6,530 nucleotides of DNA from Cyanobacteria bacterium T3Sed10_344R1 (GCA_003566335.1 PXDR01000144.1:1-6530), one strand, 5' to 3'; positions 1 to 5,545 are shown, numbered from the stretch's first letter. Notes: a model not told the origin generated them from the sequence alone. Made by a program: numbers and translations.

Positions 1-75
1 ACGGGCGATTTGTTCAAGCTGATGTATGGATAGACCATGCAACTGGTTGGGGTGAGTTATTTCACTCAGGTGCAT
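1..75 (-). CDS. dxs: 1-deoxy-D-xylulose-5-phosphate synthase, N-terminal fragment (runs off the left edge)
   Basis: Only the first 25 codons are inside the window. The ATG is at 75-73, and the reading frame stays open to base 1. The translation begins MHLSEITHPNQLHGL and continues to ...QLEQIAR, which I recognise as the typical start of cyanobacterial Dxs. The enzyme is known to condense pyruvate and glyceraldehyde-3-phosphate with thiamine diphosphate, the first step of the MEP pathway that supplies isoprenoids for carotenoids, the phytyl chain of chlorophyll and quinones. The catalytic and cofactor motifs lie outside the window, so the call rests on N-terminal similarity recalled from the family. 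An AGAGGG ribosome-binding sequence (90-85) sits 9 nt before the ATG and supports this start. The gene follows the phytase-like lipoprotein on the same strand after 169 nt, so it probably has its own promoter there. Confidence 0.85.
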   Translation of the reverse strand, partial: MHLSEITHPNQLHGLSIHQLEQIAR

Positions 76-84
76 ACTGAAATA

Positions 85-90
85 CCCTCT
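85..90 (-). promoter_or_regulatory. Ribosome-binding site of dxs
   Basis: The minus strand reads AGAGGG here, followed by 9 nt and the ATG at 75. This is a good Shine-Dalgarno match at normal spacing and fixes the dxs start. The rest of the 76-244 gap shows no gene and no promoter boxes that I would defend. Confidence 0.6.
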
Positions 91-244
91 AAATCGTGTC
101 GATAGCGGTTTCTTAGTCTTGTTTTTACTGTAGTCGATTCAGGGGACGCCCACAGGACAGTGCTGGGACGGTGTTCCCCCCAAAACGGTCTCCAAGGGAG
201 GGGCAGCCCTGGCTTGAGCTGTGCGAATGCCAGCCCAAGTCTGG

Positions 245-1408
245 TTAGTTTATATCTAAGCGAAATAACAGAAATTGATTGATTTGGTTGTCATCAAAAT
301 TATCATCGCTGACCAAAATCAGGCTTTGCCCGCCGTCTGCTAGGGGTGGCCCCAGGGTCATGCCCTCTAAGTTGTCTAGCGGGATACCCAACGCCGTCAG
401 GTCAAGGATGAGCTGCTTGCGAATGGGGGCAATGCCGCCCACGTCACCGCTGAAGCTGGGAATGCTGGAGGTGTCTGTGGCTCCGCCAGAGGCGAGCTGA
501 AACAGCTTGACGGTGAAGCCGGTCAAGCCAAAGGTGCGCTCTAGGGAGAGGAAGTGTCCTCCCTGATCAATCAAGGTTAGGGCCGAAAGTCCGTGAAAGA
601 GGCCGCCAAAGGGGGCCAGACTTAGGGGGTAGAGGTGTTCGGATATCAGGGTGGACTGGCTGGCGTCGAGTAGGTAGTGCAGAAAGCGATTGCGGGGGGG
701 CACTGCCGGATCTTCGTGGATGTCTTGAATTAAGGCGGACTCAGTGGCGGTAAAGACCCGGAACGGATCCACCCAGGCGGGATTGCCGCCACTGCCGGTT
801 GCCCCGAGCCAGTTGGTGGTGAGGGCTTCAAACCCCAGGTTTTCCTGGATGCCTTGCTCGACCTCTCCCTCGGGATCTGGCAGATAGCGGCTAGGGATGC
901 GCAGGTCGGCCAGCCAGTTGCCCGCTAGGTCATACTCGGCGATGAAAGGTAGTGCGTCAGCCCTGGGCACGCCTTCACTGCTAATCAGCAGGGTGTTGCG
1001 CGGGGTTAGGGCCATGCCTTCGGGGTCTATGCTGTTTCGGGCATACAGATCCCCAGTCTGATCTCGCAGTAGGGTGACGTCTTCAACCTGAACTGCTTGA
1101 ATTTGCCGACGGGGCTGATCCCAGTCAATGTTGAGGGTATAAAACCGGGCGGGGGCTAGGACGCTGCGATCGTCTGACAGGGCGTAGAAGCGATCGCGCC
1201 CGCCGTCATAGGCAATGGCTGATAGTCCCCCCACAGGCGTCCCGTCAAAGTCTTGTTTGGGTAGGTCATATTCCCCCAGAAATTCAAGGGAAACATCCAG
1301 AAATAGGCGGGATTCAGCGCTGACTTGGGGCAGGGTGCAGCTGGTTAGCCCTAGGGCTAACATCACGACGACTAGGCTCAACCATCGGAAGACAGGACGA
1401 AAAACCAC
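245..1408 (-). CDS. Lipoprotein with esterase-like/phytase-like beta-propeller domain
   Basis: A 387-residue protein starting with GTG at 1408-1406. An in-frame TGA at 1423-1421 excludes a longer form. The N-terminus is a lipoprotein signal peptide: Arg4 and Arg8, a hydrophobic core at 10-21, then the lipobox L-T-S-C with Cys24 as the likely lipidated residue. A start at Met16 would destroy it. The mature part has the conserved blocks of the 'esterase-like activity of phytase' family (PF13449): GGLSAIAYD (60-68), SDDR (78-81), IDPEGMAL (127-134), ISSEG (142-146), GFEALT (192-197), LEGMTLGPPL (348-357) and LVSDDNF (365-371). The fold is expected to be a beta-propeller, and the acidic EG/SDD motifs may bind Ca2+. 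Family members are annotated as possible phosphoesterases, but few have been tested, so the substrate is unknown. It lies 39 nt downstream of a ZIP transporter gene. No ribosome-binding site is visible, but an inverted repeat abuts the start codon. Confidence 0.85.
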   Translation of the reverse strand: MVFRPVFRWLSLVVVMLALGLTSCTLPQVSAESRLFLDVSLEFLGEYDLPKQDFDGTPVGGLSAIAYDGGRDRFYALSDDRSVLAPARFYTLNIDWDQPRRQIQAVQVEDVTLLRDQTGDLYARNSIDPEGMALTPRNTLLISSEGVPRADALPFIAEYDLAGNWLADLRIPSRYLPDPEGEVEQGIQENLGFEALTTNWLGATGSGGNPAWVDPFRVFTATESALIQDIHEDPAVPPRNRFLHYLLDASQSTLISEHLYPLSLAPFGGLFHGLSALTLIDQGGHFLSLERTFGLTGFTVKLFQLASGGATDTSSIPSFSGDVGGIAPIRKQLILDLTALGIPLDNLEGMTLGPPLADGGQSLILVSDDNFDDNQINQFLLFRLDIN

Positions 1409-1449
1409 AGGGCGCTCAAATCAATTACTGCCCCCCAGCATAGCGCCCT
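1409..1449 (-). promoter_or_regulatory. Inverted repeat spanning the ZIP/lipoprotein junction
   Basis: AGGGCGCT (1409-1416) and AGCGCCCT (1442-1449) are perfect 8-bp arms separated by 25 nt. In the minus-strand mRNA the 5' arm starts inside the ZIP stop codon (TAG, 1450-1448), and the 3' arm ends directly before the GTG start of the lipoprotein gene. The loop carries a run of six G. A short T-run (TTTTT) follows 4 nt after the 3' arm, inside the first codons. The structure could couple translation of the two genes or act as a weak attenuator; which of these is inference. The large loop argues against a standard terminator. Confidence 0.5.
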
Positions 1450-2221
1450 AGCCCAGCACCACATCCAAAAACATCATGGCCGCAAAGCCGGTCATCACCC
1501 CGAGGGTGCCGCTTTGGCCCATGCTCTTTTGGTCAATGTCGGGAATGATTTCATCGACGATCACAAACAGCATGGCTCCAGCGGCAAAGGCGAGGCCCCA
1601 GGGCAAGATCGCGGTAGAGAGGGTGACAATTGACACGCCGACTAAGCCGCCAATTGGCTGTACGAGGCCAGTGACCGTAGACCAGCCCACTGCCGACCAG
1701 GGGCGATAGTTCAGGTTGCGTAAGGCTACGGCGACGACCAGTCCTTCCGGCATATTTTGCAGGGCGATACCCACGGCCAGCACCACTCCGTTGGTGATGT
1801 CGCCCGTGCCAAAGCCGACTCCCACGGCTAGACCTTCGGGGAAGTTGTGCAGTGCGATCGCAATAATGAACAACCACAGCCGCTTCACGGTTTGTAGATC
1901 CGGGCCTTCTTTACCCTTGAAGAAATGTTCGTGGGGAAAGTTGTTGTGGGCAAACCAGAGCAGCCCAGCCCCCATCCCTAGCCCCACCACCATGATCGAG
2001 GCCGCCCCAGTGACGCTGTAGCCCAGGTCAATCGCCGCCTCGATGCCGGGTTCTAACAGCGAGAAAGAGGTGGCCGCCAACATAATGCCACCACCGAAGC
2101 CCAGCAAAACCGCCTGCAGCCGGTCGGTTAACTGAATCGGCAGCAGCACAGGCAGTGCCCCCAACCCAGTCGCCAAGCCCGCTAGCAGACTCGCCACCAG
2201 GCCAATTACAACCATGTTCAT
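1448..2221 (-). CDS. ZIP-family divalent metal transporter (GufA-like)
   Basis: A 257-residue inner-membrane protein made almost entirely of hydrophobic helices, about eight by eye, as expected for ZIP transporters. These move Zn2+, Fe2+ or other divalent metals into the cytoplasm. The diagnostic metal-site motifs are present: HNFPEG (125-130) in TM4 and QNMPEG (155-160) in TM5. The latter form, and DEIIPD (223-228) in a later helix, are typical of the GufA branch. The loop before TM4 contains H92, H97 and H99, a short histidine-rich stretch like those seen in ZIP cytoplasmic loops. Length is normal for bacterial ZIPs. ATG at 2221 is preceded by AAAGGA (2237-2232) with a 10-nt spacer; Met3 would be a poorer start. 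It lies 65 nt downstream of the DUF2237 gene and 39 nt upstream of the lipoprotein gene, suggesting co-transcription. Metal specificity cannot be read from the sequence, and no metal-regulator operator was recognised. Confidence 0.92.
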   Translation of the reverse strand: MNMVVIGLVASLLAGLATGLGALPVLLPIQLTDRLQAVLLGFGGGIMLAATSFSLLEPGIEAAIDLGYSVTGAASIMVVGLGMGAGLLWFAHNNFPHEHFFKGKEGPDLQTVKRLWLFIIAIALHNFPEGLAVGVGFGTGDITNGVVLAVGIALQNMPEGLVVAVALRNLNYRPWSAVGWSTVTGLVQPIGGLVGVSIVTLSTAILPWGLAFAAGAMLFVIVDEIIPDIDQKSMGQSGTLGVMTGFAAMMFLDVVLG

Positions 2222-2286
2222 TCTGTCTTTATCCTTTCTGTCGATTTTGGCCGTCTGGTTGGGGGGGACGACCGCCGCCCTATCTT

Positions 2287-2679
2287 TTACTTCGCCTGAT
2301 GCTGCTTGAGGATGTCGAGGGACACCACCCGTAGCGCGGCTTCATGGGTGGCCTCTAACACCACGGCGGGGGCGACACCGTCTTCATAGGCTTCTTTCCA
2401 GCGGCTGGCGCAGAGGCACCAGCGATCGCCTGGCTTGAGTCCTGGAAATTGATAGACCGGCATGGGGGTGCTGAGGTCGTTGCCCTGGGCTTTGGTGTAG
2501 GACAAAAACTCTGGCGTCATCTGGGCGCAGACCACGTGAACGCCAAAGTCGCCGCTGCCCGTATTGCAGCAGCCATCCCGATAGAATCCCGTCATGGGGT
2601 CAAGGCTACAGGGGGCTAGTTCGCTCCCGAGGACGTTTTTGGCAGCCGTTTGATTTGCGGTCTGGTTTCCGGTTGTCAT
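2287..2679 (-). CDS. DUF2237 family protein
   Basis: A 130-residue soluble protein with no signal peptide or membrane segment. From about residue 15 to the end it matches the DUF2237 family (PF09996), seen in the ordered motifs LGSELAPCSLDP (17-28), GFYRDGCC (31-38), DFGVHVVCAQMT (44-55), GNDLSTP (66-72), FPGLKPGDRWCLCASRW (78-94) and the ATHEAAL tail (110-116). The family has no established biochemical function. The conserved Cys24, Cys37, Cys38, Cys51, Cys88 and Cys90, with His48 and His112, suggest metal binding or redox chemistry, but this is inference. The first 14 residues are low-complexity (Thr/Gln/Ala/Asn) and probably a flexible tail. No clear ribosome-binding site precedes the ATG at 2679. 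It is the first gene of a possible minus-strand unit with the ZIP transporter 65 nt downstream, a weak hint at metal biology. It is divergent from the phosphatase gene. Confidence 0.9.
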   Translation of the reverse strand: MTTGNQTANQTAAKNVLGSELAPCSLDPMTGFYRDGCCNTGSGDFGVHVVCAQMTPEFLSYTKAQGNDLSTPMPVYQFPGLKPGDRWCLCASRWKEAYEDGVAPAVVLEATHEAALRVVSLDILKQHQAK

Positions 2680-2708
2680 GATGTTTGGGGGTAGTCACAA
2701 TTCAAGTC

Positions 2709-2734
2709 AGGGTAAACCGGATGCGGTTTTCCCT
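2709..2734. repeat. Inverted repeat (11-nt arms, 4-nt loop) in the divergent promoter region
   Basis: AGGGTAAACCG (2709-2719) and CGGTTTTCCCT (2724-2734) are complementary at 10 of 11 positions around the loop GATG. The only mismatch is T2713 against T2730. It lies 30 nt upstream of the DUF2237 ATG and 111 nt upstream of the phosphatase ATG. It could be an operator for a dimeric regulator or an RNA hairpin. It has no T-tract, and no gene is transcribed into it from the near side, so a terminator role is unlikely. Confidence 0.5.
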
Positions 2735-2794
2735 AGTTAATTGTGGCGAATTCTGACCCGAATCAACGGCCTAGTCGCCCAGACAGCCAGCCCT

Positions 2795-2808
2795 AGATCG
2801 CTCGATCT
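2795..2808. repeat. Short palindrome AGATCG-CT-CGATCT upstream of the phosphatase gene
   Basis: Perfect 6-bp arms (2795-2800 and 2803-2808) separated by CT. It lies 37 nt before the phosphatase ATG and 3 nt before a second inverted repeat. It may be a protein-binding site. It may also reflect the local taste for GATCG words in this HIP1-rich genome, so a function is uncertain. Confidence 0.35.
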
Positions 2809-2811
2809 GTT

Positions 2812-2840
2812 AAGGATAGGACAGCAACACCTTTATCCTT
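2812..2840 (+). promoter_or_regulatory. Inverted repeat just before the phosphatase start codon
   Basis: AAGGATA (2812-2818) and TATCCTT (2834-2840) are perfect 7-bp arms. Two further pairs (GG 2819-2820 with CC 2830-2831) extend the stem past a TT bulge. The 3' arm ends 5 nt before the ATG at 2846. The only purine-rich SD-like sequence (AAGGA) lies inside the 5' arm, too far from the ATG to serve it directly. A hairpin in the 5' leader or an operator are both possible. Which strand or molecule it acts on is inference. Confidence 0.4.
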
Positions 2841-2845
2841 CACCC

Positions 2846-3724
2846 ATGACCAAAACCCCAACCCCAGTTGAAATTCTCCGTACTCTGCTGCCGCAGCTGA
2901 AGCTGGCAGCGGCCTATGCCCAGCAAATTCAGGCCCAGATTGCCGAGCAGCCTGAAAAGGGGGAGCAAGATAATCCCTTTGGCACGGCCCTCAGTGATGC
3001 CGATTTGTCGGTGCAAACGATGGTTGAGGTGGCGCTGCTGGCCCACTTCCCCGAGATTCGTTTCTATGGCGAAGAATACGAGAAATCGTTTAATACCAAG
3101 TATTTTCGGGCGATTGACCTGGGGCCAGCGGGGGATTATCTGGTCACCCTCGACCCGATTGACGGCACCCGGTTTTATCTGGATGGTCATCCCAACTATC
3201 AAATTATTTTGACCGTGCTCAACCACGATGAGTACGAGGCGGTGCTGGCGCTGTACCCCAGTTTGGGCACCTATCTTTACGCCCTGCGCGATCAAGGGGT
3301 GTTCCAAGGCAGTTTTACGGATGACCTTGACCAATGCCAGCCCATTCAGGTCAAGACTGAGCCGGGGCCGGTGTTTTTGGGCTGGGGATTGGCTGCGATC
3401 GCAACTCAACTGCGGCCCCACTGTCCGGTGATTGACCTGATGAGCGACTACAGCACCGAGCAAACCATTCCCCACCTCAATGGCGTGCTCACCGGAGAAC
3501 TGGCGGGGGCCGTCATCCGCAAAGGTAAGTTCATTGATGGGGGTGCGATCGCATTCATGTCTCAACTAGGGGGTGCGATCGTCACCACCTTAGACGGTGC
3601 GCCACCGCCGCCCCTCCATGCCTGCGCTGACTACGAACGCCCAGGACTGATCATTGCCAACAGCCCAGAGCTTCACCAAACTATTCTCCAAGCGATCCAG
3701 ACCGCTGCGGCTCCTGCCGGTTGA
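2846..3724 (+). CDS. Inositol monophosphatase superfamily phosphatase
   Basis: A 292-residue cytoplasmic protein. The superfamily comprises Mg2+-dependent, Li+-sensitive phosphomonoesterases: inositol monophosphatase, 3'(2'),5'-bisphosphate nucleotidase (CysQ) and fructose-1,6-bisphosphatase relatives. The metal-site signature is clear: Glu76-Glu77 in YGEEYE, then DPIDGTRFYL (103-112), supplying the Asp-x-Ile-Asp-Gly-Thr metal and phosphate ligands. The second signature, usually W-D-x-A-[AG], appears as F-I-D-G-G-A (229-234). The ligand Asp231 is kept but the Trp is replaced by Ile. Length is normal for the family. The frame stays open upstream to a TTG at 2741, but that extension has no family similarity and crosses three inverted repeats, so ATG 2846 is preferred although no SD is near it. 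The gene is divergent from the DUF2237 gene and 111 nt upstream of hli. Substrate cannot be assigned; the altered second motif argues against naming it SuhB or CysQ. Confidence 0.88.
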   Translation: MTKTPTPVEILRTLLPQLKLAAAYAQQIQAQIAEQPEKGEQDNPFGTALSDADLSVQTMVEVALLAHFPEIRFYGEEYEKSFNTKYFRAIDLGPAGDYLVTLDPIDGTRFYLDGHPNYQIILTVLNHDEYEAVLALYPSLGTYLYALRDQGVFQGSFTDDLDQCQPIQVKTEPGPVFLGWGLAAIATQLRPHCPVIDLMSDYSTEQTIPHLNGVLTGELAGAVIRKGKFIDGGAIAFMSQLGGAIVTTLDGAPPPPLHACADYERPGLIIANSPELHQTILQAIQTAAAPAG

Positions 3725-3746
3725 ATCCCGCTGAGAAACGGCTTAG

Positions 3747-3788
3747 ATTGAAGTCCCAGGATTGAAGTCCCAGGATTGAAGTTCCAGC
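3747..3788 (+). repeat. Three tandem copies of a 14-bp repeat upstream of hli
   Basis: ATTGAAGTCCCAGG occurs at 3747-3760 and 3761-3774, identical. A third copy, ATTGAAGTTCCAGC, at 3775-3788 has two changes. The array starts 22 nt after the phosphatase stop and ends 47 nt before the hli ATG. The unit is twice seven bases, recalling the short tandemly repeated sequences of cyanobacteria, though I do not recognise this unit. It could be neutral slippage or a multi-copy binding site affecting hli. Confidence 0.85.
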
Positions 3789-3812
3789 CAGCAATCCCCG
3801 TAACCTGTTTTG

Positions 3813-3828
3813 TATTTTTCGCTAGAGG
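3813..3828 (+). promoter_or_regulatory. hli leader: ribosome-binding site and possible -10 element
   Basis: AGAGG at 3824-3828 lies 7 nt before the ATG at 3836 and is a good Shine-Dalgarno sequence. TATTTT at 3813-3818 resembles a -10 box, but no -35 at proper spacing is visible. With a start only a few bases downstream it would give a very short leader, so the promoter assignment is weak. Confidence 0.4.
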
Positions 3829-3835
3829 CTAAGCC

Positions 3836-4045
3836 ATGACTGCTGATTCTACGCCCCCCGATCCCCAAGCTCCCGAACCACAAGTTTCTCAAACTGCGAC
3901 CCCAACGGAACAGCCGCCTAGCTTCGGCTGGAATGCTTACGCAGAGCGGCTGAATGGTCGATTCGCCATGATTGGTTTTTTGGCCCTGCTCACCCTAGAG
4001 GCCATTACCCATCAGACGTTCTTCACCTGGATTGGCCTGTTCTAG
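3836..4045 (+). CDS. hli: High-light-inducible protein (Hlip / small Cab-like protein)
   Basis: A 69-residue thylakoid protein. Residues 1-28 are a Pro/Thr/Gln-rich polar N-terminus. Residues 30-48 carry the conserved chlorophyll-binding signature FGWNAYAERLNGRFAMIGF, with Glu37, Asn40 and Arg42 as the pigment-binding and charge-pair residues. The single transmembrane helix runs to about residue 57, and the tail ends FFTWIGLF. Hlips are known to dimerise, bind chlorophyll and carotenoid, dissipate excess energy and protect photosystem II assembly intermediates and chlorophyll synthase complexes. They are induced by high light and other stress. Which Hli paralogue this is (A-D) cannot be decided. 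A good SD precedes the ATG. The upstream gap holds a 14-bp triple repeat; a convincing HLR1 (RpaB) box was not found. The TAG stop overlaps the stop of the convergent protease gene in the shared tetranucleotide CTAG (4042-4045), leaving no spacer between the genes. Confidence 0.93.
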   Translation: MTADSTPPDPQAPEPQVSQTATPTEQPPSFGWNAYAERLNGRFAMIGFLALLTLEAITHQTFFTWIGLF

Positions 4046-5511
4046 TGAACAATCACCTCGTAGCGGCCCCCCTCGCCAGGATAGTAGGCATTGGCAATAA
4101 TCCGGTAGGTGCCGCTGCGGGGAAGGGTTAGCACCACTTCGGCGGGTTCACTGGTACCGTCGCCTCGGTCTTGGGCAATCGGATTGTTATCGGCATCAAA
4201 CACCACCAAAAACGGCTCAAAGCTGCCGACCATCCGCACCGTGACTTCTTGCCCTGCCTGGCCCGAGAACTGATATTCGTTGTAGTAGCTACCATCTCGC
4301 AGGGTGTTGGAACCCGGCCCGAGCTGTCCCCGTTCCCGCAAAATGACGCTAGGGGCAGCAGAGACAGAGGGCGGGTCGTTGGGGGAAGCCGCCACAGAGG
4401 ACGAATCGCTGCGACTGAGTCTTAGTTGGTAAGCCCCTCGATCCCCGGCCTGAAACGTGTTGGCAAAAATAGTGTATGTGCCACTATCTGGCAGGGTGAT
4501 CATCAGGCGAGCGTTGTTATTTTGGCCGCTGTTGTTGTCCTGAGCTAGGCTGCGACCTTGGGGAGACAGCAGGATTAGGTAGGGGTTGAGGCTGTCGCTC
4601 ATCATGTCAATGATCACTTCATCCCCTGCCTGGCCATCAAAGGTGTAGCGGTTGTAGTAGCTGTTGTCATATTCCAACACGCTACTGTCGCTATCAATTT
4701 CCCCAGATACCGGGTTGCCATCGACGGCGATAGGTTGAGGAGGGCGTCCTTCCCCTTGGGGCCGGGTGGCAGTGGTTGGCGCAGTGCCAGACTCTACTGC
4801 CTGCACAAAGGTCTGAACTTGGTCGCGGGTAATGGCAAAGCCAATGCCAATGCTGCCTGAACTGCCGCCAACGCTGTAGATGGCGGTGTTGACGCCAATC
4901 AGTTGACCGTTGCTATTGAGTAACGGGCCACCAGAGTTGCCTGGGTTAATCGCTGCGTCTGTTTGGATTAAGCCTCGGTTAGTGTCTAGCCGACTAACAA
5001 TGCCGACAGTCAGAGTGCCCTGTAGGCCAAAGGGATTGCCAATGGCAAAGGCTCGCTGACCCACCCGCACTGCACCACTAGGGGCGATTGGCAGAGTGGG
5101 CAGGTCATTGGGGGCGTCTTGGAGCTGGATGGCGGCGAGGTCTAAGCCATCATCGCCATAGCCGATGACTTCGCCAGTAAATTCACGCCCATCGGCGAGC
5201 TGCACCCGCACGGTGCCGTTATCTCGCAACACGTGAGCGTTGGTTAAAATCAGTCCGTCTGAGCGAATAATGGTGCCACTGCCGGAGCCATTGCCAGAGC
5301 CAATGGACACTACGGCGGGGCTGGCTTCTTCGTAAACTCGGATGCTGATTTGTTCGTCGGCATCTTGGGCTAGGGCATGGGTGGCCGCTAGGGGGACAAG
5401 CCGGTTCGCTTGGGGGGCCGAGGGTGCGATCGCACCCAATACATTCAGTCCCAGGGCTGTTCCCATCAACACTAAACCCGTGGGCAGCCGTCGCAACAGG
5501 GTACGGTTCAT
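4042..5511 (-). CDS. Exported HtrA/trypsin-like serine protease with two C-terminal PPC domains
   Basis: A 489-residue protein from ATG 5511. The N-terminus is a Sec signal: RTLLRRLPTG, a hydrophobic stretch at about 11-27, and a possible cleavage after ALA (46-48). The S1C-type protease domain follows at about 55-240 with the full triad: His93 (TNAHV), Asp124 (GLDLAAIQL) and Ser193 (GNSGGPL). Where DegP/DegQ/HhoA proteins have PDZ domains, this one has a Pro/Gly linker (about 242-265) and two PPC (bacterial pre-peptidase C-terminal) beta-sandwich domains, about 267-367 and 392-489. The PPC domains are internal repeats of each other: each has YYN-Y-F-GQAG-EV, a P-L..L/F core, and LP-SGTY-I-AN. 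It probably degrades or processes damaged or secreted proteins in the periplasm or outside the cell. The frame is open upstream to a TTG at 5550, but that codon lies in a duplicated non-coding element. AGGGA just before ATG 5511 and the signal peptide favour the ATG. Substrate unknown. Confidence 0.9.
   Translation of the reverse strand: MNRTLLRRLPTGLVLMGTALGLNVLGAIAPSAPQANRLVPLAATHALAQDADEQISIRVYEEASPAVVSIGSGNGSGSGTIIRSDGLILTNAHVLRDNGTVRVQLADGREFTGEVIGYGDDGLDLAAIQLQDAPNDLPTLPIAPSGAVRVGQRAFAIGNPFGLQGTLTVGIVSRLDTNRGLIQTDAAINPGNSGGPLLNSNGQLIGVNTAIYSVGGSSGSIGIGFAITRDQVQTFVQAVESGTAPTTATRPQGEGRPPQPIAVDGNPVSGEIDSDSSVLEYDNSYYNRYTFDGQAGDEVIIDMMSDSLNPYLILLSPQGRSLAQDNNSGQNNNARLMITLPDSGTYTIFANTFQAGDRGAYQLRLSRSDSSSVAASPNDPPSVSAAPSVILRERGQLGPGSNTLRDGSYYNEYQFSGQAGQEVTVRMVGSFEPFLVVFDADNNPIAQDRGDGTSEPAEVVLTLPRSGTYRIIANAYYPGEGGRYEVIVH
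5422..5437. repeat. 16-bp perfect palindrome centred on a HIP1 octamer
   Basis: GGGTGCGATCGCACCC is a perfect 16-bp palindrome containing the HIP1 core GCGATCGC (5426-5433). It lies within the signal-peptide coding part of the protease gene. HIP1 sites are known to be abundant in cyanobacterial genomes, and the extension to 16 bp may be chance. The other five HIP1 copies begin at 1190, 1854, 2422, 3395 and 3545. Confidence 0.7.
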
Positions 5512-5545
5512 CACTTCCCTAGACACCTCAACAATTTTGCTCGCG

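Noticed and set aside
209..233. Hairpin CTGGC/GCCAG after the lipoprotein gene as an intrinsic terminator.
   Set aside because: The stem is only 5 bp with a 15-nt loop, and no T-run follows on the minus strand.
1551..1877. A 108-codon open frame in another minus-strand frame of the ZIP gene.
   Set aside because: It lies wholly inside the ZIP gene, is Arg-rich and has no recognisable domain.
2741..2845. A 35-residue N-terminal extension of the phosphatase from a TTG at 2741.
   Set aside because: The extension has no family similarity, runs through inverted repeats and would use a rare start. ATG 2846 begins just before the family-like region.
2840..3565. A 241-codon open frame antisense to the phosphatase.
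   Set aside because: Its translation is low-complexity and matches no family, and the opposite strand has clear IMPase motifs. It is a shadow of codon usage.
3747..3788. The 14-bp repeats as a small CRISPR array.
   Set aside because: The units are shorter than CRISPR repeats, are directly abutting with no spacers, and no cas gene is near.
3799..3820. An HLR1-type (RpaB) box in the hli upstream region.
   Set aside because: GTAACC and TTTGTATT resemble reversed half-sites, but each has two or more mismatches and the spacing differs from the two-base gap of HLR1.
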